This document shows positions 16,320 to 24,798 of a DNA stretch of 64,000 nt, piece by piece. The first letter of the stretch is position 1, and every line of letters starts with the position of its first letter. The notes below the pieces were generated by a model. The model was not told the origin of the DNA, made no database searches, and saw only the letters and a list, made by a program, of their open reading frames with translations. Origin of the DNA: JAGVYF01 sp041650315 (GTDB lineage Archaea; Nanobdellota; Nanobdellia; Woesearchaeales; JAGVYF01); the NCBI GenBank assembly GCA_041650315.1, contig JBAZLJ010000002.1:62001-126000 (forward strand), read 5' to 3'. The translations under genes and the position numbers were made by a program.

Positions 16320-16895
16320 ATGATAAATGAAAAAGATTTCAAAGAAATGAAGGACGAAATGCTCAAATTCGATTCTCATAGAGAATTGCTTATCAAAAAG
16401 TCAAGAGACGTACTTAAGCTGTCAAAGCAAGTCATATATGCAGTACATAGAGTTGATATGAAGGATGCTGAAAAACTCACTAAAGTTATGATTGCAGAAC
16501 TTGATGAACTCAATCAATATATCAAGAAGAACCCTAAGATGTACCACCAAGGGTCATACAAAGTGTCTGTCCAAGAGTATGTGGAAGCTATGCTATTCTA
16601 TGGTTTTGTCAAAGAAAACAGGTTGATGACAAGGAAAGAGCTCAATGTTGATGCAGATTATTACTTACTTGGTCTGGCTGACTTGTCCGGCGAATTGGTG
16701 AGAAAAGCGATACTTGACGCTACCAACAAGAACTATGAAAGCCCTAAACAGATCAGGGAGATAGTGGCTCAGATATACCAATGGCTGCTTGAATTCGATA
16801 TCCGTGACGGCGAATTGCGCAAGAAGTTTGACGGAATCAAGTACGATCTCAAAAAGCTTGAAGATTTGTGCTTCCAGCTGAGTATGGTTCATTAA
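16320..16895 (+). CDS. Translin-family protein
   Basis: A 191-residue all-helical protein of the translin/TRAX family. The segment YYLLGLADLSGELVRKAILD (about 118-137) matches the family signature, and the N-terminal half has the expected long helices (HRELLIKKSRDVLKLSKQVI). Archaeal translins form octameric barrels that bind single-stranded nucleic acid; some have RNase activity when partnered with TRAX-like subunits, but whether this one does cannot be seen. The ATG at 16320 is leaderless-like, about 28 bases after TTTATAAA. tRNA-Val follows 46 bases later. Confidence 0.82.
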   Translation: MINEKDFKEMKDEMLKFDSHRELLIKKSRDVLKLSKQVIYAVHRVDMKDAEKLTKVMIAELDELNQYIKKNPKMYHQGSYKVSVQEYVEAMLFYGFVKENRLMTRKELNVDADYYLLGLADLSGELVRKAILDATNKNYESPKQIREIVAQIYQWLLEFDIRDGELRKKFDGIKYDLKKLEDLCFQLSMVH

Positions 16896-16941
16896 GTTCA
16901 ACTTTTATATATTAGTTAATTATTTCCACTATAGTTTCCAT

Positions 16942-17043
16942 AGGGTCGTGGTCTAGTGGCTACGCGCTTCCGTTCAGGAACGCGCCACAGATGACGTCGG
17001 TCTCACTCACCGAAGATCAGGGGTTCGAATCCCCTCGACCCTA
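16942..17043 (+). tRNA. tRNA-Val (CAC) with a D-arm intron
   Basis: Without its 29-base intron this is a complete cloverleaf: acceptor AGGGTCG/CGACCCT, D stem GTC/GAC, anticodon arm TCGGT/ACCGA with loop CTCACTC (anticodon CAC at 17004-17006), T arm AGGGG/CCCCT with TTCGAAT, discriminator A. The intron interrupts the D loop just before position 21. The splice region fits a bulge-helix-bulge motif (see the intron entry). The last 15 bases are repeated at 17147-17161. Confidence 0.92.
16962..16990 (+). other. tRNA-Val intron (bulge-helix-bulge)
   Basis: A 29-base intron in the D loop. GTGG of the 5' exon pairs with CCAC at the intron end (the 4-bp central helix), with three-base bulges CTA on the 5' side and AGA on the 3' side where the tRNA-splicing endonuclease would cut; inside, CGCG pairs with CGCG. 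Removal restores A21 and the GTC/GAC D stem. Confidence 0.85.
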
Positions 17044-17161
17044 TTTTCTTTTATTTCTTCGTATGACTTTGCGTAGCAAATGTCATACTTGCGTTGTTTG
17101 GTCAAGCTTTTGCGTAGCGAAGCGGAGTCAAAAGGTTGGTTCCTGCATCCCCTCGACCCTA
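17029..17161. repeat. tRNA-Val 3'-end duplication with intervening hairpins
   Basis: ATCCCCTCGACCCTA is the last 15 bases of tRNA-Val (17029-17043) and recurs in the same orientation at 17147-17161. The 103 bases between contain GTATGAC/GTCATAC enclosing TTTGC/GCAAA, and CTTTTG/CAAAAG, with TTTGCGTAGC or a close variant twice. The arrangement looks like a tRNA attachment site left by a lost or tiny integrated element. Confidence 0.7.
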
Positions 17162-17232
17162 CTTCTTATCATTCTTCTAAATTATATCTAAATAAGCAAT
17201 ATTTAAATAGCCAGTTTTCCATAACTCTCATT

Positions 17233-17676
17233 ATGCTAATCACTACGCATATACTTGCCGGCTTAGTTGTCGGCAAATATCTCGGGCCAGAACATATGTT
17301 GCCAATATTGCTAGGATCAGTGCTAATTGATCTCGATCATATCTATGATATGGTCAAGCATGGATGGAAATATGGCATAAAGAAATCGTTCGAAATATTG
17401 TTCATGCCATTCCCTGAAGAGAATGAACAACGTACTTTTTTCCATTCGATATTCGGTTGGATCCTGGTATCAACTATACTCTATCTAGTGGATCCAGTGT
17501 TCGGCAAATATTTCAGCATAGGCTATGCGGTGCATCTTTTATTGGATTCATTAGATACATCTGAATTGCAATTGTTCTATCCGCAGAAGTACAATGTGAC
17601 TGGGTTCATAGAATACAATTCATTGATGGAATATCTTTTCGGCATCGGATTGTTTATAATTTATTTCTTCTTTTAG
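17233..17676 (+). CDS. YdjM/DUF457-type membrane-bound metal-dependent hydrolase
   Basis: A 147-residue membrane protein with family features: THILAGLVVGKYLG (about 5-18), LIDLDHIYD (about 34-42), FFHSIFGWI and HLLLDSLDTSELQLFYP near the end, giving the conserved His/Asp residues of the DUF457 (YdjM) family of predicted membrane metal-dependent hydrolases; substrate unknown. I use the ATG at 17233 because upstream in-frame codons run through the tRNA-Val repeat and AATATTTAAATAG lies about 25 bases before it. It ends by overlapping the tgt stop by 4 bases (convergent). Confidence 0.72.
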   Translation: MLITTHILAGLVVGKYLGPEHMLPILLGSVLIDLDHIYDMVKHGWKYGIKKSFEILFMPFPEENEQRTFFHSIFGWILVSTILYLVDPVFGKYFSIGYAVHLLLDSLDTSELQLFYPQKYNVTGFIEYNSLMEYLFGIGLFIIYFFF

Positions 17677-18767
17677 ATATTCTTCCACTTTGCTACGAAA
17701 TCTTTCTTGAACATAGAATAAGTGTCTTCCTTGATCGCTTCTCTGATTTTTTCTATGAATCTCTGCATGAAATAGATATTGTGATAACTTTTGAAGCGTT
17801 TGCCTGCAGGCTCTTGTATCTTAGTAAGATGATGAATGTACGCTTTTGAATAGCTCTTGCAGACATGACAATCGCAGCCTTCAACCATTGGCGAATTGTC
17901 GTTCTTGTATCTGCCTTGCGAAATATTGAGTATACCATCGAATGTGAATATCATATCATGCCTTGCATTCTTTGTTGGATAGACTGAATCGAAACAATCT
18001 ACGCCTAGCTCTATGCAATCTAATATGTCAACCGGATTGCCTACGCCCATTACGTATCTAGGTTTCTCTTTTGTTATGTATGGAATAGCTGATTCCAATC
18101 CTAGATGCATCTGCTGTTTTGTTTCTCCGATTGCAAGACCGCCGATTGCTATTCCGTCGAATTCTAACGAACTTATGTATTCTGCGCTCTTCTTTCTCAG
18201 ATCGGGTTCGAAACCGCCTTGACAGATGCCGAACAACAATTGTTTCTTATCAGTGTGATATTCTACGCATTCTTTTGCCCAACGATGAGTCTTGTTGATT
18301 GATTCTAGAAATTCTTCTCTTGTGGCTTTCGGACCGGACATAGAATCGAGCATCATAGCGACATCGCAACCGATGTCCATCTGAATGTTCATTATCCTTT
18401 CAGGTGTAATGACATGCTTCTTGCCGTTGAACGGCGAAAGGAAGTGCAAGCCTTTGCTTGAATTGGTGAGATACATACTCCTTGATGCCTGGAATCCTCC
18501 GCAATCTGTGAAGATGCAGCCATCATAATTGATGAACTTGTGGATTCCGCCTGCGTTCTTGATAGTTTCAACGCCCGGCGCCATGGATAGCACTAAAGAA
18601 TTGCAGATTATGTTTCTTGCGCCAATCTCTTTGTAATCATCAGTTGAAATGCATTTGCCTGAGCCCATTGTGGCGACTGGCATGAAGAAGGGAGTCTCAA
18701 ACTTTCCTGAACGCGTTTTCAGCTCGCCTAGTCTGGCTTCTCCTGATTGATGTTTAATCTTGAACAT
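17673..18767 (-). CDS. tgt: tRNA-guanine transglycosylase
   Basis: A 364-residue TIM-barrel base-exchange enzyme. The substrate loop is FTDCGGFQASRS (about 86-97, where the usual DSGGFQ has Ser replaced by Cys), with FGICQGG, GGLAIGE, MGVGNPVDILD and FDSVYPTKNARHD (nucleophilic Asp region). The zinc site is CDCHVC with a His about 20 residues later. At 364 residues it has the length of a catalytic domain only; archaeal TgtA, which inserts preQ0 for archaeosine at G15, normally carries C-terminal PUA-linked domains that are absent here, so these may be encoded elsewhere or the enzyme may be of the position-34 type. Confidence 0.9.
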   Translation of the reverse strand: MFKIKHQSGEARLGELKTRSGKFETPFFMPVATMGSGKCISTDDYKEIGARNIICNSLVLSMAPGVETIKNAGGIHKFINYDGCIFTDCGGFQASRSMYLTNSSKGLHFLSPFNGKKHVITPERIMNIQMDIGCDVAMMLDSMSGPKATREEFLESINKTHRWAKECVEYHTDKKQLLFGICQGGFEPDLRKKSAEYISSLEFDGIAIGGLAIGETKQQMHLGLESAIPYITKEKPRYVMGVGNPVDILDCIELGVDCFDSVYPTKNARHDMIFTFDGILNISQGRYKNDNSPMVEGCDCHVCKSYSKAYIHHLTKIQEPAGKRFKSYHNIYFMQRFIEKIREAIKEDTYSMFKKDFVAKWKNI

Positions 18768-18799
18768 ATATAATAGAATTATAGTGTCGGTTTTAAATG

Positions 18800-19138
18800 T
18801 TATGCTTCTTCATGAACGTAATCTTTGCCGAAATTGTTCCGGTATAGAGAATTCATCTCCCTCTGCATCTTATACATCTTATACTTCTCGCAATATTTCG
18901 TAAGCCACCACATGCATTGGTCAGCCAATTCTTGATCCTTCTCATGACAATATTTAGTAAACCCTGCTATGAATTCACCTATCTCTTTTTCCAACTTAGA
19001 ATCTTCCAAAATAGCATCAAGATCCAAAGGCTCCGCGAGCTTGAGATTATTCCTCACTGCAGCACGGACTCTATGATATTTCTTTTTCAGCGACTCTTCT
19101 TGGATATCTGATATCTTGATAGGTTTGCGCTCTACCAT
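18800..19138 (-). CDS. Hypothetical protein downstream of mre11
   Basis: A 112-residue helical, charged protein I do not recognise. It overlaps the 3' end of mre11 by 7 bases and so is translationally coupled to it. The sequence contains a Trp pair and conserved-looking aromatic/Cys residues (DQCMWWLTKYCEKYKMYKMQ around 79-98). In archaeal HerA-Mre11 operons this position is normally taken by rad50, which is absent here; nothing in this small protein resembles Rad50. Confidence 0.55.
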   Translation of the reverse strand: MVERKPIKISDIQEESLKKKYHRVRAAVRNNLKLAEPLDLDAILEDSKLEKEIGEFIAGFTKYCHEKDQELADQCMWWLTKYCEKYKMYKMQREMNSLYRNNFGKDYVHEEA

Positions 19139-20340
19139 ATTACACCTGAAAGCTCCTGCTTAAGCTTTGATTCGAAGTCAAGAACCCTTTCTTCTTCGGC
19201 TTTCTCCATTGACAATGTTTTTAATAATGAATTGATCAAACCTTTCTCTTTGATTGTGTCCATATCGGGAATTTTTATCTTGCCGATGTGCTGGTCGATG
19301 AGTTCATTCTCGATCGATTCGACGTTATCGACATTGACTTTTATCTCTTCGAATTCTGTTGTAGTTATTCCGGACGTGTTCTTCATCACGAAATATGCGG
19401 ACTTTTCATACAATGTCTGGAAAATGCCGTTGAAATCAATATCCGAAATCCTACCGGATTCCAATTTGCCGTAGACTCTTAATGTGACTATTGTGTTGTT
19501 GAATTCTTTAGTACCAATCTTTGAAAGAATCATCTCATGCACTTGCTGCGGAGTCTTGTGCTGGCAATCTAGATCAAGACTAAATGTGTTGTATACTGAT
19601 ACCGGAATCCATTCTACTTTATCGTTATCGATTATGTAGAATCCACCATTGCCGTACTTTTCCAGTTCGGCAAAATTAGCCGGGAATAGTGCGCCGGGAT
19701 AAGTGATCATGCCGTAATCAGGCTCTTGCTTCTGGAAGATGTAATGGACGTGCCCGCCGGCGTAGTAATTGAAGTTCTTGGGTAATAATGATAACGGCTG
19801 CGCTTCCATGTGCTCCATATCGTTCGGCTTGAATTCAGACAATGCTGTGTGGAACATGAATATCTTGTAACCAGGTTCTTGCTCTAGGTTTTCGTGCATT
19901 AAATTTTCGTAATAAATCTTATCGAGCATGCCTTTCTTGCCTAGCAATCCTGTGATCTTCGCGCCGGTCTTCTTGTCGATCGTGAAATTCAGCTTTAGCT
20001 TGCCTTCTACGATTTCGCCTTTGACTACATTTGTTAGAAGTCCTGCATTCTCTAGAACGTCAAGCATTGTCTTGCCGGATGGCGAGAAGTCATGGCTGCC
20101 CGGGATGATGTAGACCGGAATGTTATTTTCGCTCAACGACTTCAGTTTGGTCACGACTTCCTTGAGAAGGTCAATGCTAGGCAATGATGTGTTGAACAGA
20201 TCGCCTGCGATAAGAACGAAGTCTACCTTTCTCTCTATACACTGCTCTATCGCTTTGCTGAACACTTTCGTGCTTATGTCCTTCAGCTTGTCATCTCTCC
20301 AGGAACCGATGTGGCAGTCTGCGAGATGCGCGAATTTCAT
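19132..20340 (-). CDS. mre11: Mre11 DNA repair exonuclease
   Basis: A 402-residue calcineurin-like phosphoesterase of the Mre11/SbcD family. Metal-binding motifs appear in order: LADCHIGSW (6-14), IAGDLFN (about 44-50), PGSHDF (about 80-85, where Asn of GNHD is Ser), FHTALSE and GGHVHYIF (about 192-199). The cap and C-terminal Rad50-binding regions are present. The ATG at 20340 follows a TTTATAATT box about 27 bases upstream. It lies downstream of herA, but no rad50 or nurA gene follows; the next gene is a 112-residue unknown. Confidence 0.9.
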   Translation of the reverse strand: MKFAHLADCHIGSWRDDKLKDISTKVFSKAIEQCIERKVDFVLIAGDLFNTSLPSIDLLKEVVTKLKSLSENNIPVYIIPGSHDFSPSGKTMLDVLENAGLLTNVVKGEIVEGKLKLNFTIDKKTGAKITGLLGKKGMLDKIYYENLMHENLEQEPGYKIFMFHTALSEFKPNDMEHMEAQPLSLLPKNFNYYAGGHVHYIFQKQEPDYGMITYPGALFPANFAELEKYGNGGFYIIDNDKVEWIPVSVYNTFSLDLDCQHKTPQQVHEMILSKIGTKEFNNTIVTLRVYGKLESGRISDIDFNGIFQTLYEKSAYFVMKNTSGITTTEFEEIKVNVDNVESIENELIDQHIGKIKIPDMDTIKEKGLINSLLKTLSMEKAEEERVLDFESKLKQELSGVIW

Positions 20341-20395
20341 TGAGATTGTGATGCCTGATGGAATTATAAAGATATGTTTAGGAGAAAATATAGGT

Positions 20396-21919
20396 CTATA
20401 GTTTAATTCCGCCGAAACTAAGATTGCTCTGCCCCTTTTTCTGCAAAATAGATTTGTCGAACAACGGAATCTTCACAGGAATTGCGAATTTCGAGAAGTT
20501 GGATGAGATGATGGCTTCGCCTTTATCTAAAGATGCAATCGTCCTGTTCGCCGCGCTCAAGTCCTGGCTTGCGCTGTCGATTATCGCCTGCCTCTCTGCA
20601 GCCATCTCTATGCCGAGGATTATCTTCGTGTTCATGTTCGCCAAAATCTGCCTTGGTATGAGCGAAGGAAGCTGAGTTATGGCTGTAAGACCAATGCGGA
20701 ACTTACGTCCCTCTCTGGCGATTGTCGCGAATATGTTCGGGCCTTCTTCTAGAACTTCTTTACCAAGCACTCTCGGCGCTTCTTCTAGAACTATAGAAAT
20801 CACCGGCTTTTCACTTAACCTACCTTGCGACTTATATTTCTTATACCTGTTGAATATCTCTGAAGTGATGAGCGATCCAATCAATATCTCTACTGCGCCT
20901 GAGAATGAGGAAGTGTCTATCACCACTTTCTTCCCCGTCTCGAGCTCGCTGCAGATATCGCTGACTATCATCTCGCCAGCGTTCAGAGTAAATACACCAT
21001 TGCAGAATAATTGATTCTCAGCAAATTCCAGATCCAATACATTGAGCAATCTCCTCTTTATCACTGCCAATGTCGCCTCATAGAAATCCACTTCCAGAGG
21101 CTTGTCCAATATTATCGATTGAATCCAAGTATCGCCATATCTTTTGTAATATGAAGCCAATGCCTGTTTCTGCGCGTCTGAAAAAGTTATCGCGCCATCG
21201 AAATGATGCGGTTTAAGAGTTCTTAGATTAATCTTCAATGTGCTGCATCCAACAGGCACTTCATTGTGAGTATAATATCTTACGTTCTCTTTCATCGGAT
21301 GGTCTTTCAGTCCGAACTTGGTCCTTCCGTAATATTCGTCATGCGGGTCGAGTACAAGGATTCCGCAGTAGTCCTTGTCGATTGTGTTCCATAATAGGTT
21401 CGACATCAAAACAGATTTGCCTCTGCCGGTCGTTCCTGCAATCATTATGTGATGACTGAACACTTGGTCGCCTGGAAGGTTTACGTCAACGTCAAGCATC
21501 TTCGAGCCGGAACGGATCTTGCCGAAGCACATTGAATTATCCGGTTTCGATAGGAATGTGAGATCTTCTTTTGTGAGCTCTCTTGCTTCGGAGAAAAATG
21601 CAGGCAATGTTTTGCACAAGACTGCGTTGTTGTTGCTGACTTGAAGAACTGGTTTGAGGATTGCTAATGTGTACGTTCTGAGTTCTGGATCCAATAATTC
21701 TAGGTCTTCGTTTATGTCCTGCTCCAGTTTTATGCCGGACATCAGCTCGAGATTCTGCTGCGATATCTGGCTGCCGAACACTAAATCAATGACTTCGAGA
21801 ATTATCTTCTGATTTGAATCTTCTGTGACAAGCAGTTCACCAATCTCGACCGGCTTGCCGGATTTCTGTCTCGCGACTATACGACCGAGCTCGCCTGATA
21901 TGATTAACGCTTTTGTCAT
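20396..21919 (-). CDS. herA: HerA-type DNA translocase/helicase
   Basis: A 507-residue FtsK/HerA-superfamily ATPase. Residues 1-110 contain the small N-terminal HAS-type barrel (SGELGRIVARQKSGKPVEIG), followed by Walker A IAGTTGRGKSVLM (about 158-170), Walker B SIVLEEAPRVLG (about 373-384), and the arginine/sensor region ATIAREGRKFRIGLTAITQL. HerA works with the nuclease NurA and with Mre11-Rad50 in end resection. It precedes mre11 in the same direction, the usual archaeal pairing. The upstream region contains a family 1 RNA element and the divergent hypA. Confidence 0.9.
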   Translation of the reverse strand: MTKALIISGELGRIVARQKSGKPVEIGELLVTEDSNQKIILEVIDLVFGSQISQQNLELMSGIKLEQDINEDLELLDPELRTYTLAILKPVLQVSNNNAVLCKTLPAFFSEARELTKEDLTFLSKPDNSMCFGKIRSGSKMLDVDVNLPGDQVFSHHIMIAGTTGRGKSVLMSNLLWNTIDKDYCGILVLDPHDEYYGRTKFGLKDHPMKENVRYYTHNEVPVGCSTLKINLRTLKPHHFDGAITFSDAQKQALASYYKRYGDTWIQSIILDKPLEVDFYEATLAVIKRRLLNVLDLEFAENQLFCNGVFTLNAGEMIVSDICSELETGKKVVIDTSSFSGAVEILIGSLITSEIFNRYKKYKSQGRLSEKPVISIVLEEAPRVLGKEVLEEGPNIFATIAREGRKFRIGLTAITQLPSLIPRQILANMNTKIILGIEMAAERQAIIDSASQDLSAANRTIASLDKGEAIISSNFSKFAIPVKIPLFDKSILQKKGQSNLSFGGIKL

Positions 21920-21992
21920 CGGATGTTTGATTGGTCAATCTGTTTTTAAGCATTTATGCTGGTCTGATTTATAGTATCTAAAACTACGTTTA

Positions 21993-22108
21993 AGTTAGCA
22001 TCAGGTTCGACTTGTACTTCTAATTGTATATAACTGACATTTCCCGTAGGGACAACCCCCTTGTCAGTTCTAAATATAGCATGATAAGTCTCACAAGTGA
22101 TGCTAACT
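21993..22108. ncRNA. Structured RNA element, family 1 copy C
   Basis: A 116-base element between divergent herA and hypA. P1 AGTTAGCATCA (21993-22003) pairs perfectly with TGATGCTAACT (22098-22108). The GTTC motif is followed by P2 GACTT with AAGTC; the apex AACTGACA/TGTCAGTT encloses TTTCCCGTAGGGA; the return strand has CATGAT, P2', TCACAAG. The motif order matches copies at 13441 and 61023 while P2 differs in sequence but stays paired. TATA-like ATTTATAGT at about 21968 would start a plus-strand RNA near 21995. Confidence 0.7.
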
Positions 22109-22152
22109 GACTAACAGCAATTTATTTAAATGAGCAACCCAAAAAGAACAAT

Positions 22153-22473
22153 ATGCACGAGCTTTTCGCAGTACAGAAGCTGATAGAAGAGGCAAAGAAA
22201 CAGGGCGAAGTAGTCGAAATCAGGTTAGAGCTTGGCGAACTTGCGCCTGTGGAAGACCATGATTTGCTTAAAGTTTTTAAAAACTTGACCGAATGGAAAG
22301 TCAAGATTGTGCCGTTGAAAGCGAAAGTCAAATGCGAGTGCGGTTATGAAGGCGAGCCGAAAATAGTAGATAGGACTCACGATTCTGTAGTATATGTCTG
22401 CCCGAAATGTGGAAAGAAGCCAAAGATAGAAGAGGGCGACGAGATAATACTTTCTGAAGTTGTTGTCAAATGA
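22153..22473 (+). CDS. hypA: Hydrogenase nickel-insertion protein HypA
   Basis: A 106-residue HypA: N-terminal MHELFAVQKL supplies the nickel ligands (N-terminus, H2, E3), RLELGELAPVEDHDLLKVF matches the family core, and the zinc ribbon is C-E-C (about 58-60) with CPKC (about 81-84). It delivers nickel to the large subunit of [NiFe] hydrogenase, encoded at 24752-26026. It overlaps the next gene by 4 bases (ATGA). The start at 22153 is fixed by the functional M-H-E terminus. Confidence 0.93.
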   Translation: MHELFAVQKLIEEAKKQGEVVEIRLELGELAPVEDHDLLKVFKNLTEWKVKIVPLKAKVKCECGYEGEPKIVDRTHDSVVYVCPKCGKKPKIEEGDEIILSEVVVK

Positions 22474-22790
22474 TAACAGTGTATTGTTTCGGCAATGAAT
22501 ACATTTCTAATGATAAGCTGGCTAAGGAAATAGCTGGCAAACTTTCTGTTCCGGATGTTGAATTCGTACTTTGCGATGGGATTGAAGACATATTTGAAGT
22601 CCAAGGAACAATCTACATAATGGATGTCGTCAAAAACTTGCGCGAAGTCACTATACTCCACGGAATGGAATACTTCAAAGTGAATCCTTCTGTGTCCTGC
22701 CATGATTTCGATCTAGGGTATTTCCTGAAGCTGTTCCAGAAGATGGGCAGGATAGGCGATGTTGTTGTTATCGGTCTTCCTATGCAATAA
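22470..22790 (+). CDS. [NiFe] hydrogenase maturation protease (HycI-like)
   Basis: A 106-residue protein resembling the short archaeal HycI/HyaD-type peptidases that trim the large-subunit C-terminus after nickel insertion. FGNEYISNDKLAKEIA (7-22) matches the GNxxxxDD start with a metal-binding acidic residue, and CHDFDLGYFLKLFQKMG near 78-94 carries the conserved His. It overlaps hypA by the ATGA tetranucleotide, so both maturation factors are co-translated. It is smaller than bacterial members (about 150-160 residues). The adjacent gene organisation supports the call. Confidence 0.72.
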   Translation: MITVYCFGNEYISNDKLAKEIAGKLSVPDVEFVLCDGIEDIFEVQGTIYIMDVVKNLREVTILHGMEYFKVNPSVSCHDFDLGYFLKLFQKMGRIGDVVVIGLPMQ

Positions 22791-22863
22791 GTTCTGCGAT
22801 ATATATTTTGAGACCTAAAGATAATTATATATAATATTATATTAAGGTCGCATACGTAAGAAA

Positions 22864-24798
22864 ATGCGACATATGTCACTAAGCTCGATAGTCAAAAAGC
22901 TACTTTTAACTTTTCCTCTGGTAATGTACCCTATGTTCACCGATTCTGCTGATGCTTTGAAAGACAAAAATTTACGTCCGTTGCCAAGGATAGAATGCGT
23001 GACTGAAAGCCCGAAAACCGAGCCCATAGAAAAGGATGAGGAATCGGGAATAGAATTGAGAGTATTGTACGGAACTGATAAAGGCAAAGGCCTCTATAGA
23101 ATAACTGCAATCGCCCAGGATACGAAAGGAAAGAAAAAGGGCATCAAGAAAATAGAATTATATGAAAACGGAAAAAGAATACATACATCTAACACTAGAT
23201 TCCTTACTGCAGATATCAAACGCAAAAAGAATCCAGCCAAATATAATCTGGCTATAATAGATAGCGATGGAAATATGTATATCACGAAACCGGCGGAAAT
23301 TTTATCTGAAGTTTTGAAAGTACCGCCCATGTTATTATTAGCGTTCAAAAAAGACAAAAATCATCTTATCGATGGATACACACCTTCTTTTGGCGAAGCT
23401 GGATATTTCAAAAACTATGATAAGAATTCATTGAAGTTCAAGCTAGGAGAAACTGAAGTGATAATACCTGCGATGAAGGATGAAAAAGCCAAATGTCTGA
23501 AGTGTCATAATCCTCAGGCATTGCAGAATACGATTGGACAAAAACTCGCACTCTATGAGAATATGGTCCTGAGATTATGGGACACAAATCAAAAGTTATC
23601 ACTTAGGCAGATTATTTTGAATCCTGCTGATATATCAAAGATAACTGAGAAGGATATAAAGAACATAGAAGAAGCAATGGTTAAAGAAGGGCTTACCGAA
23701 CGGCAGAAAGAGATGTACAAAAGAATGTTCAATGGGGGCGGTTCTGATGGTGTCTATTATACTGATAAGCATTTCATCGCGACCATGATTGGACCCAGAC
23801 TTGAATCAATACTTCTCCACGAATTCACGCACGCTCTACAGCGGCAAACACCTATAAAGCTTTCAAAGACCGGAGAAAAGCATTTGCCTAGCAACATGAC
23901 TTTATGCGAGCCGTTTGCATATTACATCTCTGCGCTCACTGAAGAGACAGCCCCACTTATATGGATCATTGATGAAATAAAAGCCACTGAAAATAGGCAT
24001 TCGGACCAGACTGAGTTCGTAAAAGAAATAGTGAGAACTTATTGCCATTATTTCGACAAAGATGATTTCGATCCGGAAGCGTTTGCGAAAGCAGTAGACA
24101 CAATGGAAGATAAGACTTTACCCATGATGCGAAAAACATTCCTGGAATACAACCAGAATGTGTTGGCCATGGATACATTAGCCATTGAAGCGCAAAGCCA
24201 CGAATTCCCTTTAGAAGCCATTATCGCTGCAAATTTCAATCCTATAATAACAGATACTGATCCTAAAAAAGTTGAGGAAGGAGTTATAAAATGCAATGAG
24301 CTTTGGGACACCTATCGGCTCAAGACAGAACAAATGACTTTACCTATAGTCAGAGAGCAGAGTAATTCATATCTTGCTGGCGGAGATGGCATCAAAGAGA
24401 ATCTGATGACCAATGTCAAATCCGCGCAGTATCTAATTAAAGAGAGTCTATTGGAAGCGGGGTACAGCAAGAGAGAAGTATTGCAGATATACCACACTTT
24501 CCTCAAGCAAAGATTTAGTGATGGAAATGGTAACTTCAATTATGAGCCTGATACGCAGAAGATGATGGTTGTGCTCGAATTAAGATTCCAGAGAGCATGG
24601 ACACATTATGTGTGCGAAAAAGCGAATAGCGAAGATGATGAAAGCGACGCTATCATGACTCCTGAGAGCAAGGCAAAAATGGAAGCATGGATGACAACCT
24701 CTGAGAATTCCGAAGTCAAAGCGTTATACGCCGAGAAGAAAAGACTGGAATCTAAACTTTCTCCAAGTCCAGTTCAAGGAAATGCGTCGAGCAACTGA
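22864..24798 (+). CDS. Exported protein with HExxH metalloprotease motif and CxxCH motif
   Basis: A 644-residue protein I cannot assign to a family. Residues about 8-30 form a hydrophobic export signal. A CLKCH motif (about 211-215) would fit a single c-type heme or a metal site. The peptidase-like LLHEFTHAL (about 318-326) provides HExxH, and a Glu about 30 residues on may be the third zinc ligand. An acidic C-terminal third follows. It sits just after the hydrogenase maturation genes, but its 3' end overlaps the hydrogenase large-subunit gene by 47 bases in the opposite direction. No cytochrome maturation genes are seen, so heme attachment is uncertain. Confidence 0.5.
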   Translation: MRHMSLSSIVKKLLLTFPLVMYPMFTDSADALKDKNLRPLPRIECVTESPKTEPIEKDEESGIELRVLYGTDKGKGLYRITAIAQDTKGKKKGIKKIELYENGKRIHTSNTRFLTADIKRKKNPAKYNLAIIDSDGNMYITKPAEILSEVLKVPPMLLLAFKKDKNHLIDGYTPSFGEAGYFKNYDKNSLKFKLGETEVIIPAMKDEKAKCLKCHNPQALQNTIGQKLALYENMVLRLWDTNQKLSLRQIILNPADISKITEKDIKNIEEAMVKEGLTERQKEMYKRMFNGGGSDGVYYTDKHFIATMIGPRLESILLHEFTHALQRQTPIKLSKTGEKHLPSNMTLCEPFAYYISALTEETAPLIWIIDEIKATENRHSDQTEFVKEIVRTYCHYFDKDDFDPEAFAKAVDTMEDKTLPMMRKTFLEYNQNVLAMDTLAIEAQSHEFPLEAIIAANFNPIITDTDPKKVEEGVIKCNELWDTYRLKTEQMTLPIVREQSNSYLAGGDGIKENLMTNVKSAQYLIKESLLEAGYSKREVLQIYHTFLKQRFSDGNGNFNYEPDTQKMMVVLELRFQRAWTHYVCEKANSEDDESDAIMTPESKAKMEAWMTTSENSEVKALYAEKKRLESKLSPSPVQGNASSN

